Notes: a model not told the origin generated them from the sequence alone. Numbered from the stretch's first letter, positions 51,374 to 60,079 are shown. The stretch is DNA of 64,000 nt from Microbacterium psychrotolerans (GCF_031085295.1 NZ_JAVFWO010000001.1:520400-584399), one strand, 5' to 3'. Made by a program: numbers and translations.

Positions 51374-53707
51374 GTGACCACCCCCTCTTCGACCGCTGTC
51401 GCCGATACCGTCGAGAACGCCACCGCCACGCCGGAGAAGGAGCAGCCGTACGCGGCGCTCGGTCTCAAGCCCGACGAGTACGAGCGCATCCGCGAGATCC
51501 TCGGCCGCCGCCCCACCTCGGGGGAGCTGGCCATGTACTCCGTCATGTGGTCGGAGCACTGCTCCTACAAGTCGTCGAAGATCTACCTCCGCAAGTTCGG
51601 CGAGAAGGTCTCGGACGAGATGAAGGAACGGCTCATGGTCGGCATGGGCCAGAACGCCGGTGTCGTCGACATCGGCGAGGGCTGGGCGGTCACGTTCAAG
51701 GTCGAGTCGCACAACCACCCGAGCTACATCGAGCCGTTCCAGGGCGCCGCGACCGGCGTCGGCGGCATCGTGCGCGACATCATCTCGATGGGCGCGCGCC
51801 CGGTCGCCGTGATGGATCAGTTGCGCTTCGGCGCCATTGACAACCCCGACACCGCGCGCGTGGTGCACGGCGTCGTCTCGGGCATCTCGTTCTACGGCAA
51901 CTGCCTGGGCCTGCCCAACATCGGCGGCGAGACCGTGTTCGACGCGGTCTACCAGGGCAACCCGCTCGTCAACGCGCTGGCGGTCGGCGTGCTGCGCCAC
52001 GAGGACCTCAAGCTCGCCAACGCCACCGGCGCCGGCAACAAGGTCGTGCTCTTCGGCGCCCGCACCGGTGGCGACGGCATCGGCGGGGCGTCCATCCTCG
52101 CCTCCGACACGTTCGCCGACGGCGGTCCGACCAAGCGCCCCGCAGTGCAGGTCGGCGACCCGTTCGCCGAGAAGGTGCTCATCGAGTGCTGCCTGGAGCT
52201 CTACCGCGACGAGCTCGTCGAGGCCATCCAGGACCTCGGCGCCGCCGGCATCTCGTGCGCGACGTCGGAGCTCGCCGCCAACGGCGGCTCGGGTATGCGC
52301 GTCGACCTCGAGAACGTGCTGCTGCGCGACCCCTCGCTCACGCCGGAGGAGATCCTCATGAGCGAGAGCCAGGAGCGCATGATGGCGATCGTCGCCCCCG
52401 AGAAGCTCGACGCCTTCCTCGAGGTCGTCGGCAAGTGGGACGTCGAGACCTCGGTGCTCGGCGAGGTGACCGGCGACGGGCGCCTGCAGATCTTCTGGCA
52501 CGGCGAGGAGATCGTGAACGTCGACCCGTCCACGGTCGCCGTCGACGGCCCCGTGTACGAGCGCCCCGTGGCGTACCCGACGTGGATCGACGCGCTGCGC
52601 GACGACTCGGCATCCGCTCTCCCCCGCCCGACCGACGCCGAGACGCTGCGCGACCAGTTCACTCGCCTTGTCGCGAGCCCCAACCTCGCCGACACGTCGT
52701 GGGTGACGAACCAGTACGACTACTACGTCATGGGCAACACGGCCCTCTCGTTCCCCGACGACGCCGGCATGATCCGCGTCGACGAGCACTCGGGTCTCGG
52801 CTTCGCGATCGCCACGGACTGCAACGGCCGCTACTGCCAGCTCGACCCGTACCAGGGCGCCAAGCTCGCCCTCGCCGAGGCGTACCGCAACGTCGCCGTC
52901 AGCGGAGCCGTGCCGACGGCGGTCACCGACTGCCTCAACTTCGGCTCGCCCGAGAACCCCGAGGTCATGTGGCAGTTCTCGCAGGCCGTGGACGGTCTGT
53001 CGGACGGATGCCTCGAGCTGGGCGTCCCCGTCACGGGCGGCAACGTGTCGTTCTACAACCAGACCGGCGACCAGCCGATCTTCCCCACGCCCGTCGTCGG
53101 CGTGCTCGGGATCATCGACGACGTCGCACGCCGCATCCCGTCGGGCTGGCAGGACGCGGGCGAGAACATCTACCTCCTCGGCGTCACCTCGACCGAGCTC
53201 TCGGGCTCGCAGTGGGCCGGCACGATCCACGGCCACCTGGGTGGCCGCCCGCCGGCGGTCGATCTCGGCCAGGAGAAGAAGCTCGCCGAGCTGCTGCACG
53301 CGGCCGGTCAGCAGTCGCTCGTGTCGTCGGCGCACGACCTGTCGTCGGGCGGCCTCGCGCAGACCCTCGCGGAGGCCGTGATGCGCTTCGGCGTCGGCGC
53401 GCGGGTGTGGCTGAACGAGATCCAGGAGCGAGACGGCGTGGATGCCGCGACCGCCCTGTTCTCGGAGTCGACGGGCCGCGTCATCGTGACGGTGCCGCGC
53501 GAGGACGATGTCAAGTTCCGCGGCCTGTGCGAAGGCCGGGGCTACCCGGTGCTGCGCATCGGCGTGACGGACTCGGCCGCCGACGGCGACGAGCCGGCGC
53601 TCGAGGTGCAGGGGCTGTTCACGCTGCCGCTCGCCGAGCTGCGCCGGCTGTCGACGTCGACCCTTCCCGACGCCTTCGGCCCGATCATCACGGAGCACAC
53701 CGCCTGA
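51374..53707 (+). CDS. purL: phosphoribosylformylglycinamidine synthase subunit PurL (small form)
   Basis: A 777-residue small-type PurL, the ATP-dependent synthetase that converts FGAR to FGAM using ammonia from PurQ. It lacks the glutaminase domain, consistent with separate purS and purQ at 20197-21149. Family marks are [18 protein letters not shown] (~54-71, His/Tyr near the active site), [82 protein letters not shown] and [13 protein letters not shown]. The GTG at 51374 begins MTTPSSTAV; a ~35-residue linker precedes the conserved part. Confidence 0.97.
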   Translation: MTTPSSTAVADTVENATATPEKEQPYAALGLKPDEYERIREILGRRPTSGELAMYSVMWSEHCSYKSSKIYLRKFGEKVSDEMKERLMVGMGQNAGVVDIGEGWAVTFKVESHNHPSYIEPFQGAATGVGGIVRDIISMGARPVAVMDQLRFGAIDNPDTARVVHGVVSGISFYGNCLGLPNIGGETVFDAVYQGNPLVNALAVGVLRHEDLKLANATGAGNKVVLFGARTGGDGIGGASILASDTFADGGPTKRPAVQVGDPFAEKVLIECCLELYRDELVEAIQDLGAAGISCATSELAANGGSGMRVDLENVLLRDPSLTPEEILMSESQERMMAIVAPEKLDAFLEVVGKWDVETSVLGEVTGDGRLQIFWHGEEIVNVDPSTVAVDGPVYERPVAYPTWIDALRDDSASALPRPTDAETLRDQFTRLVASPNLADTSWVTNQYDYYVMGNTALSFPDDAGMIRVDEHSGLGFAIATDCNGRYCQLDPYQGAKLALAEAYRNVAVSGAVPTAVTDCLNFGSPENPEVMWQFSQAVDGLSDGCLELGVPVTGGNVSFYNQTGDQPIFPTPVVGVLGIIDDVARRIPSGWQDAGENIYLLGVTSTELSGSQWAGTIHGHLGGRPPAVDLGQEKKLAELLHAAGQQSLVSSAHDLSSGGLAQTLAEAVMRFGVGARVWLNEIQERDGVDAATALFSESTGRVIVTVPREDDVKFRGLCEGRGYPVLRIGVTDSAADGDEPALEVQGLFTLPLAELRRLSTSTLPDAFGPIITEHTA

Positions 53708-53715
53708 CTCGACGC

Positions 53716-53778
53716 GATCCCGCGTGATCGGCTCGTCTGCGCGATCCGGCCCACGAGGCAAGCCGATCTCGCGCGGAT
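53716..53778. repeat. long inverted repeat downstream of purL
   Basis: GATCGGCT (53726-53733) pairs with AGCCGATC (53761-53768). The stem extends imperfectly outward (ATCCCGCGT against CGCGCGGAT) for about 17 bp in total around a 27-base loop. It begins 9 bases after the purL stop and may be its terminator. Confidence 0.45.
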
Positions 53779-53820
53779 GCGCCGACATGCGGCGACCGGC
53801 GTCACCCTAGGATGGGACGC

Positions 53821-53958
53821 ATGGCGCCGGAAGACGACGAGTACAGCGGTTACAACGACACCCGGCAGCGGCGCGTCAAGATCGTCGCGTGGGTGACGAT
53901 CGTCGCCCTGATCCTCGTCGGCGGCGGCGCCACGGTCTTCGCGCTCCTCTTCGGCTGA
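53821..53958 (+). CDS. 45-residue single-pass membrane protein
   Basis: A short protein with a hydrophilic, acidic then basic N-terminus (MAPEDDEYSGYNDTRQRRVK) and one TM helix IVAWVTIVALILVGGGATVF, ending ALLFG. The topology should be N-in. The ATG at 53821 has TAGGAT (53808-53813) with a 7-base gap, the same leaderless pattern as its neighbours, which supports it as a real gene. Function is not recognised. Confidence 0.65.
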   Translation: MAPEDDEYSGYNDTRQRRVKIVAWVTIVALILVGGGATVFALLFG

Positions 53959-54116
53959 CGCGTCGAGGGTCGGCCCCGGGCCGACTTCGCAAGCCATCAC
54001 GGATGCCGCAGCCTCCGCCTGCGATCCCCGGAGAGTCGCGCGGTTCTGCGATGCCGGCGATGGTGTCAGGAGATTCCCGGCGACAACCGCGCTATATCGC
54101 GATTACCATGGGCAGC

Positions 54117-54923
54117 GTGGAGCCGATCCTCCTGATCATGGCGAGTTGGTGGTGGATCGCCCCGGCCGCCGCCGGCGCCGGAGCGGCGACCTATGCCGGT
54201 CTGACGACGCGCAGCCGCCGAGCCCGACGGCTCGAGCTCGACGCCGCGCGCCAGGAGGAATCCCTCGCCTACCGCGAGCTCGTCGCCGCGAAGGCGCGCG
54301 TGCGCACCGCGAGCGCCGACATGCTCACCGCGAAGTCCCGCACCGGTGCCCCCGCCTTCCAGGCGGGCGACGCGCGCCGCGAGTTGCTGGCCGCCAAGCA
54401 GGCCGAGAAGACGGCATCGCTCGCACTGCGCGCCAGCCGCTCCCGTGTGAAGGCCGGGTACGCCCAGTACCGGGCGGCGACGGCTCGCGACCCCCTGCCC
54501 ATCGACCACCTGTACGCCGCGCATGACGCGATCAACACGCGATGGCTTGCGTACGAGACGGATGTCGACAAGGCGCTGGCGCATCCGCAGATGACCGATG
54601 CGCGGCATCCCGCCACCCTCGCGTTCCTGCGCGCGCAGCGCGAGGCACTCGCCAAGCGCCCGACGCTCCGGGAGCGCGCCACACCCCAGCAGTACCTCGA
54701 GTACCGCGCGGCCGTGCGCCACCTCGAGTCCACGTTCGACGAGGCCGAGCGCCAGGCTGGAGTCGCCGGAGCGGCCCGCCCCGCCTCGCCCGCGGCGACG
54801 GCCGCCGCCGGGCTCACCGCGGCGGCCGCGGTCATCGCCGAGATCGCCGACCGCCTGCCGACGTTGATCGCCCGGATGCCGCCTCCGCGCGCCGCGGATC
54901 CGCGCGCTGACAGGGTGCCCTGA
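54117..54923 (+). CDS. unknown membrane-anchored helical protein, paralogue A
   Basis: A 268-residue protein: one N-terminal TM helix (EPILLIMASWWWIAPAAAGAGAATYAG), then a long Ala/Arg/Glu-rich helix with coiled-coil character (~30-115), a conserved core DHLYAAHDAINTRWLAYETDV...HPATLAFLRAQREAL (~125-175), YLEYRAAVRHLESTFDEAERQA, and an Ala/Pro-rich tail. The core aligns with the next gene, so they are tandem duplicates. The GTG at 54117 (VEPI) is chosen over the ATG three codons earlier because it aligns with the start of paralogue B (VQPI) and has TACCAT (54104-54109) 7 bases upstream. I do not recognise the family. Confidence 0.75.
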   Translation: MEPILLIMASWWWIAPAAAGAGAATYAGLTTRSRRARRLELDAARQEESLAYRELVAAKARVRTASADMLTAKSRTGAPAFQAGDARRELLAAKQAEKTASLALRASRSRVKAGYAQYRAATARDPLPIDHLYAAHDAINTRWLAYETDVDKALAHPQMTDARHPATLAFLRAQREALAKRPTLRERATPQQYLEYRAAVRHLESTFDEAERQAGVAGAARPASPAATAAAGLTAAAAVIAEIADRLPTLIARMPPPRAADPRADRVP

Positions 54924-54962
54924 GCCCGACACAGCGACCCACCGGGCCGTTAGCATGACAGA

Positions 54963-55955
54963 GTGCAGCCGATCTTCGATTTTCTCGGCGACTTCTGGTG
55001 GCTGGTCTTTCCTCTGATGGGTGTTGTCGGCATGGTCGGCAACGCCTGGGAGCGTGGAGCCCGCCGCCGGCACCAGCGCCGCATCGAAGTCATGCACGCG
55101 AAGGCCGAGCTCAAGGCCGCACAGGCGGCAGCGCGCGGCAAGGCCGTGGCCGCGGCGTCCCTTCCGCCGATCACCGGCCAGACGGCGGTCCCCGAACCCA
55201 CGTCCGCTCCCCGCGAGACCCAGGTCACGCAGCTCGAGCGCCTGTTCGCCACCCACGACGCCGTCACGGCGCGCTGGCTCGAATACGAGCTCGACGTTGC
55301 GAAGATCATCGCCTTCCCGGCGATGAGCGACGGCCGTCAGCCCCTCACCGCCGCGTTCCTGCGCGCGAAGCGCATCGCCGACGGCCTGCGCCCGGCATCG
55401 TCGAAGGCGCGTCTGTCGAAGGAGCAGCTGGCCGAGTACCGCAATGCGGTGGCGGACTTCGAAGTCGCCTTCGACGTCGCCGAACGCGATGCCCGGCGCC
55501 TGCGCGACTCGAGCTTCACGGAGGTCGAGCGCAAGCGGCTCGACACCGCGAAGAAGCTCCTCACCGTCGCGATCGACGAAGCGGCCACACCGGCGGAGCG
55601 TCAGCTCGCGTACCGGCGCGTCCGCGAAGAGCTCGACGGTCTCATCTCGATCTCGGACGAGGCGATCGAGGTGCTCGAGAACAAGGTGATGCTCGAGCTC
55701 GGACCGACCACGCCTGCGACGACGGAAGCTCCCTCCACCGCCACGCCGACGGCGGCCCCGGCTACACCCCCGGCATCCGCCTCGGCTACACCCCCGGCAT
55801 CCGCCCCCGCAGCATCGCCGGAGCCCGCCGCCGAGCCGCTGCCCGCGCCGAAACGCCCGAGCACCTCCCCGCCGACGGCCGCCCAGTGGCCCGTGCCGTC
55901 ACGCGGCACCGGCGACGCGCCCGGCCGGGTGACGCATCCCAAACCCCACCGCTGA
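54963..55955 (+). CDS. unknown membrane-anchored helical protein, paralogue B
   Basis: A 330-residue relative of the preceding gene: N-terminal TM helix (VQPIFDFLGDFWWLVFPLMGVVGMVG), a basic/Ala-rich helix, the shared core LERLFATHDAVTARWLEYELDV...QPLTAAFLRAKRIADGLRP and YRNAVADFEVAFDVAERDA, then a further helical domain (~185-245, DTAKKLLTVAIDEAATPAERQLAYRRVREELDGLISISDEAIEVLENK) absent from paralogue A, and an ~85-residue Pro/Thr/Ala-rich tail. The tail contains a 24-bp tandem DNA repeat (55759-55806). TAGCAT (54951-54956) lies six bases before the GTG. Function is unknown. Confidence 0.75.
   Translation: MQPIFDFLGDFWWLVFPLMGVVGMVGNAWERGARRRHQRRIEVMHAKAELKAAQAAARGKAVAAASLPPITGQTAVPEPTSAPRETQVTQLERLFATHDAVTARWLEYELDVAKIIAFPAMSDGRQPLTAAFLRAKRIADGLRPASSKARLSKEQLAEYRNAVADFEVAFDVAERDARRLRDSSFTEVERKRLDTAKKLLTVAIDEAATPAERQLAYRRVREELDGLISISDEAIEVLENKVMLELGPTTPATTEAPSTATPTAAPATPPASASATPPASAPAASPEPAAEPLPAPKRPSTSPPTAAQWPVPSRGTGDAPGRVTHPKPHR
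55759..55806 (+). repeat. 24-bp tandem repeat, two copies, inside paralogue B
   Basis: Two consecutive 24-bp units starting at 55759 and 55783, identical except for the last base, each containing GGCTACACCCCCGGCATCCG. They encode an eight-residue repeat (SATPPASA-type) of the Pro/Ala-rich tail, so copy-number change would stay in frame. Confidence 0.8.
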
Positions 55956-55983
55956 ACATCCGGACACGGTAGCTCCTGAGCGG

Positions 55984-57051
55984 TCACGCGCTGACCTCGG
56001 GATGTGTGTCGATCCAGGCGTCGATGCGGGCGAACCAGTCGAACAGCCAGACGGCGCGGGCATCGAGGTCGTCGGGCACGTCCGCGCGGGGCACACGCCA
56101 GGCGCGCATGGTGATGCCCTTGTCCATGGGCAGCTCGCGCCAGATGTCGCGGAGAGTGACCAGGCGGTCGAGGCCGGTGTGTGCGATGAACACCACGTCG
56201 GCGTCCGGGGCGGCATCGAGCGCGGCGTGGATGCCGCCCGGCTGCGGCGCCATGACGTGCCGCAGCGCCTCGGCCCGCTCGGCCATCGCCTCCCGCCCGG
56301 CGTCGCGCAGACGCTGGATCCGCGAGCGGCGCCGCGCGGGGCTGACGTTGCCGCCCTCCGGGAAGATGACGAACGCGTCGTCAGGTCCGAGACCCTCGGC
56401 GAGGTCGGCGAGCGCCTCCTCTACCCGCAGGCCGCCGCCGGCGCGACCGTGCCCGAAGCCGGACGGCACGATGAAGCGCGAGGGCACGCGGTGCAGCAGG
56501 ATGTCGATCGCGGGGTCCCACTGCAGCGTGTACTTCACCACGATGCGCGGCTGCCGGCCGACCTCGTTCAGCAGCGTATGGATGAGGATGAACGAGTCGC
56601 CCGGTCCGCCGTGGCGACTCGCGACCACGAGCGGCGTGCCGGGCGTGAAGAGCCGGTCGAACGCGGCACGGTCCGCCACGGCGGCGCCCTCATCGGACCC
56701 GTTCGTGGTGATGGTGAGCCGCAGCACCCCGCCGAAGATCCAGAACAGCAGCCGCAGTCCCCAGCCCGCGAGGCGGTAGTGGGCGGCCACGAAGCCCGGG
56801 CGCCGGAGCGCGTACCCGAAGCCCGACGCGACCCACAGCCCGAACATCGCCACGACGAGCATCGCGTCCCAGAGCAGGTAGACGGTCACGAGCCACAGCA
56901 CGCGGGGCAGCCGGAATCGCCCGGGCACCAGCGATGTGAGGGCCAGCGCGATGATCAGCCACACCGGCGTGAGCACCAGCATGACGACGGCCGCGACGAT
57001 GACGAGCGGGGCCAGCAGGATGCGGCGGACCCAGATGGGCGGCAGGCCCAT
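55984..57051 (-). CDS. 1-acyl-sn-glycerol-3-phosphate acyltransferase-like (PlsC family)
   Basis: A 355-residue membrane acyltransferase. Two hydrophobic segments at ~10-40 and ~50-75 precede the PlsC domain. Motif I is the HX4D in VVASRHGGPGDSF, and motif III is IFPEGGNVSP, giving the acyl-acceptor and phosphate-binding sites. The C-terminal part (DVVFIAHTGLDRL, IDAWIDTHPEVSA) is usual for the actinobacterial group. It shares one base with the end of the patatin gene (TGATG), so they are coupled. A role in phospholipid or lipid remodelling is likely, but the acceptor is unknown. Confidence 0.86.
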   Translation of the reverse strand: MGLPPIWVRRILLAPLVIVAAVVMLVLTPVWLIIALALTSLVPGRFRLPRVLWLVTVYLLWDAMLVVAMFGLWVASGFGYALRRPGFVAAHYRLAGWGLRLLFWIFGGVLRLTITTNGSDEGAAVADRAAFDRLFTPGTPLVVASRHGGPGDSFILIHTLLNEVGRQPRIVVKYTLQWDPAIDILLHRVPSRFIVPSGFGHGRAGGGLRVEEALADLAEGLGPDDAFVIFPEGGNVSPARRRSRIQRLRDAGREAMAERAEALRHVMAPQPGGIHAALDAAPDADVVFIAHTGLDRLVTLRDIWRELPMDKGITMRAWRVPRADVPDDLDARAVWLFDWFARIDAWIDTHPEVSA

Positions 57052-57995
57052 CAGTCCTCGCCCTCCGCGCGGACGGCGTCACCGCGGGCGGCGTCGTCGA
57101 TGCCGGCGCCGTCGTCGATGCGGTCGGCGTCCTCGATACGGGTGGCGTCACGGCCGGCCGGCGACTCGTCTCCGAATCCGCGCTCGCTGAGGAACGACCG
57201 GCTCGCGTGGTAGGCGGCGTCGATGCGCCGGTGGACGGTGTCCATGCGGCGGTACGACATCACCGCATCGTCGCCGTCGAGCCCTCCGCCGCTGGGCAGC
57301 ACGTGGAGGGCGACGCCCTCGGGCAATGTGGCGACGTCGCGCGCGTACCGGTGACGGCGTGCGATCTCGAACGCCACCCGCGCGGTCTCCACCGCCGACT
57401 TCGGCGCCACGAGCGGCGTCTCGATGCGTCCCACCTGCAGCACGAAGACGGTGCGAGCTCCGGCATCCACCGCCTGAGCGATCGGGATCGAGTTCACGAC
57501 GCCGCCGTCGATGAAGTGCTCGTCGCCGATGCGCGTCGGGGGCAGGAGTCCCGGCACCGACGCCGACGCGAGGATCGCCTCGATCAGCGGGCCCGACTCG
57601 AACACGTGCTCGGCCGCGCGCTCGATGCTGGCGGCAACCACCCGCAGGCGCACCGGCAGGTCTTCGAAACGGGTGTCGGCGCCGAGCGACCGCTCGAGCA
57701 GCTGACGCAGCGGCGCCGGAGAGTTCAGGTGCGTCTTCGTCTTCACGAGCCGGGCGAACTGGGCGAAGAGCGAGTCCCCGTAGACGGCGTTCGCCTGCGG
57801 CGAGGTCCACGCGTCGAGCAGGCGCTCGATCACCGCAGGCGTCGGGTCGCTCGCGACCAGCGCGCCGTTGATGGCGCCGATCGAGGTGCCCACAACGAGA
57901 TCGGGACGGATGCCGGACTCGAGGAGCGCCCGCAGCATGCCGATCTCGACGGCGCCGCGTACGCCCCCGCCGCCGAGAACGAACGCCACCGTCAT
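57051..57995 (-). CDS. patatin-like phospholipase
   Basis: A 314-residue patatin-domain lipase. The oxyanion loop is LGGGGVRGAVEIG (~7-19), the nucleophile Ser38 lies in VGTSIGAING (GXSXG), and the second dyad residue is the Asp of FIDGGVVNSIP (DGG). The C-terminal ~45 residues are an acidic Asp/Ala/Arg tail. The ATG at 57995 is preferred to the GTG at 58001: TAAGGT stands six bases before it (leaderless, or read as an AAGGTG ribosome site). Coupled to the PlsC-like acyltransferase, it suggests a deacylation-reacylation pair for phospholipids (inference). Confidence 0.9.
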   Translation of the reverse strand: MTVAFVLGGGGVRGAVEIGMLRALLESGIRPDLVVGTSIGAINGALVASDPTPAVIERLLDAWTSPQANAVYGDSLFAQFARLVKTKTHLNSPAPLRQLLERSLGADTRFEDLPVRLRVVAASIERAAEHVFESGPLIEAILASASVPGLLPPTRIGDEHFIDGGVVNSIPIAQAVDAGARTVFVLQVGRIETPLVAPKSAVETARVAFEIARRHRYARDVATLPEGVALHVLPSGGGLDGDDAVMSYRRMDTVHRRIDAAYHASRSFLSERGFGDESPAGRDATRIEDADRIDDGAGIDDAARGDAVRAEGED

Positions 57996-58051
57996 GCCCA
58001 CACCTTATTCCGCCCGCGCGGAGCGACGACTCGCGTCCTCCGCGCCCAGAC

Positions 58052-58118
58052 TTCGCAGAAACCCACCGATCTCGCAGCAGGACGGCGGAATGCTGCGAGT
58101 TTCGTGCGATCCTGCGAA
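58052..58118. repeat. nested double hairpin between patatin gene and betaine operon
   Basis: The inner arms CTCGCAGCA (58071-58079) and TGCTGCGAG (58091-58099) are perfect with an 11-base loop; the outer arms TTCGCAG (58052-58058) and CTGCGAA (58112-58118) are perfect and symmetrically placed, 12 bases from the inner stem on both sides. It resembles a REP/BIME-type element. It lies downstream of the betaine-binding protein gene and upstream of the patatin promoter. Confidence 0.55.
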
Positions 58119-58163
58119 TCTGAGCGCGAGCGCGAGCGCGGGTGCGGGGCGCGGGGCCGCGGG

Positions 58164-59051
58164 TCAGCGGGTGAGGCCGTCGACCCAGTCCCGGTTGTCG
58201 GCGATCCAGTCCGCCACGACGGGCCCGTAGTCGTCGCCGTCGTAGGTGCCGAACATGGCATCCTCGAGGGAGTACAGCAGCTCGTTGTCCATGCGGAACG
58301 CCTCGAGCCAGCGCGAGACCTCGGGATGCCCCTCGGCGAACGCGGTCGAGGAGACCGTGTGGATGCTCTCGGCGTCGCCGAGCAGGCCGTCGGGGTCTTC
58401 GAGGTCCTTGATCGGGAACGCGTTGTACGCCCAGTGCGGGCGCCAGAGGGTGACGGCGACATCGCGTCCGGCATCCGTCGCCGCCTGCAGCTCGGTGAGC
58501 ATCGCGGGGGTGGACGCGGTCACGAAGTCCATGCCCTCGAGGCCGTACCCGGGGATCACCTCGTCCTGGGTCACCGTGACCAGGCCGGACCCGGCCTCGA
58601 TGCCGACCAGCCGGTTGCCGAACAGGTCGGCGTTGGCGGCGAGCTCGGTCAGCGAGTCGATCGGGGCGTCCTCGTTCACGGCGATGGTGAGCTTCGCCTC
58701 GTCGTTCCACGCACCCAGGTCGACGAGGTCGTCGCCGTAGGTGTCCATGTAATCGGCGTGCGTGAGCGGCAGCCAGGTGTCGAGCGTCAGGTCGTAGTCC
58801 CCCTGCGCAATGCCCGTGTAGGCGGCCGCCGGGTCGGCGTAGGCGAGGTCGACGGTGTACCCCTCCTCCTCGAGCACGGCCTTCCACAGCTCGGACGCGG
58901 CGATTCCCTCGTCCCAGCCGTTGAAGACGGCGATGGTCAGATGCCCCTTGCCGGCATCGCCCGCGCCCGTCTGCGCGAGGGCGCCGGTCACGAGCAGTCC
59001 GGCGGTCCCCGCCAGGGCGATGACGGCGGCGATAATGCGTCGTGTGGTCAT
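58164..59051 (-). CDS. glycine betaine/choline-type ABC substrate-binding protein
   Basis: A 295-residue ProX/OpuAC-type binding protein. The signal peptide is MTTRRIIAAVIALAGTAGLL followed by VTGALAQTG; there is no lipobox Cys, unlike most Gram-positive binding proteins. The mature part has LTIAVFNGWDEGIAASELWKAVLEEEGY, DLTLDTWLPLTHADY, VGIEAGSGLVTVTQDEVI and VTLWRPHWAYNAFPIKDLEDP, whose Trp residues are typical of the quaternary-amine aromatic cage. It lies 20 bases after the permease in the order ATPase-permease-binding protein. Confidence 0.88.
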   Translation of the reverse strand: MTTRRIIAAVIALAGTAGLLVTGALAQTGAGDAGKGHLTIAVFNGWDEGIAASELWKAVLEEEGYTVDLAYADPAAAYTGIAQGDYDLTLDTWLPLTHADYMDTYGDDLVDLGAWNDEAKLTIAVNEDAPIDSLTELAANADLFGNRLVGIEAGSGLVTVTQDEVIPGYGLEGMDFVTASTPAMLTELQAATDAGRDVAVTLWRPHWAYNAFPIKDLEDPDGLLGDAESIHTVSSTAFAEGHPEVSRWLEAFRMDNELLYSLEDAMFGTYDGDDYGPVVADWIADNRDWVDGLTR

Positions 59052-59071
59052 GTCAGTCTTCTCGGGTCGGG

Positions 59072-60079
59072 TCAGACGTGGGCGGGCTCGGGTCGCGCGG
59101 CGGGCGCGTCGCCCGTCGCCTCGGGGCGCGTGGGCCCGGCCGGGCGTGCTGTCGCGGGAGTCGCGGCATCGACGGATGCCGGGTGTGCGGCATCCGCGTC
59201 CCCGCCATGCGCGCCGCTCGAGACCCCGCCGGCCCGGCGAACCGTCCGCGAGCGCGGCGTCGAGAAGCCGGACGTGACGCGGTCGAGGATCATCGCGAGG
59301 ATCACGACCGACAGGCCGGCCTCCACCCCGAGTCCGATGTCGATACGGCTGAGGCTCTGCACCACCTGGCCGCCCAGGCCGCCCGCGCCCACCATTCCGG
59401 CGATGACGACCATCGACAGGCTCAGCATGATCACCTGGTTGACGCCGGCCATGATGCTCGGCAGCGCCAGCGGCAGCTGGATCTGGCGCAGGATGCGCCC
59501 GGGCGACGCGCCGAACGCGTGGCCCGCCTCGACGATCTCGGGATCGACTCCCCGGATGCCGAGCTCCGTCAGTCGCACGCCGGGTGCGAGGGCGAACACG
59601 ATGGTCGCGACCATGCCGGGCACGGGTCCGACGCCGAAGATCAGCATCGCCGGGATGAGGTAGACGAACGCGGGCATCGTCTGCAGGAAGTCGAGGACGG
59701 GCCGCAGCGCCGCCGAGACACGGTCGTTGCGTGCCGCCCAGATGCCCAGCGGAACGGCGATCGCGATCGCCACCGCGGCGGCGAGGATCACCAGGGCGAG
59801 CGAGTCCATCGCGTTCGCCCACTGCCCGACCGCGACGATCACGAGCAGGCCGACAGCACTGCCGACGGCGAGCAGCGCGCCCTTCGACCAGTACGCGAAC
59901 GCGGCGATCACGAGGATCACGACCCAGAACGGCGGCGTCGACAGGGACGCGTCGAGCCAGCCGTAGAGGCCGTTGAAGACGAGGGCGACGACGTCGAAGA
60001 AGCCGCCGAGCACGTCGATCATCCAGCGGACGGCGGTCTCGACCACATCGCCCAGCGGAAGGCGGAAGACATCGTTCAT
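59072..60079 (-). CDS. glycine betaine-type ABC permease (ProW/OpuAB-like)
   Basis: A 335-residue permease with six to seven hydrophobic segments. The ProW pattern is LRPVLDFLQTMPAFVYLIPAMLIFGVGPVPGMVATIVFALAPGVRLTELGIRGVDPEIVEAGHAFGASPGRILRQIQLPLALPSIMAGVNQVIM, including the EAA-type loop. The last ~65 residues are a disordered Ala/Pro/Arg-rich tail not usual for the family. The ATG overlaps the end of the ATPase gene by four bases. Confidence 0.9.
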   Translation of the reverse strand: MNDVFRLPLGDVVETAVRWMIDVLGGFFDVVALVFNGLYGWLDASLSTPPFWVVILVIAAFAYWSKGALLAVGSAVGLLVIVAVGQWANAMDSLALVILAAAVAIAIAVPLGIWAARNDRVSAALRPVLDFLQTMPAFVYLIPAMLIFGVGPVPGMVATIVFALAPGVRLTELGIRGVDPEIVEAGHAFGASPGRILRQIQLPLALPSIMAGVNQVIMLSLSMVVIAGMVGAGGLGGQVVQSLSRIDIGLGVEAGLSVVILAMILDRVTSGFSTPRSRTVRRAGGVSSGAHGGDADAAHPASVDAATPATARPAGPTRPEATGDAPAARPEPAHV

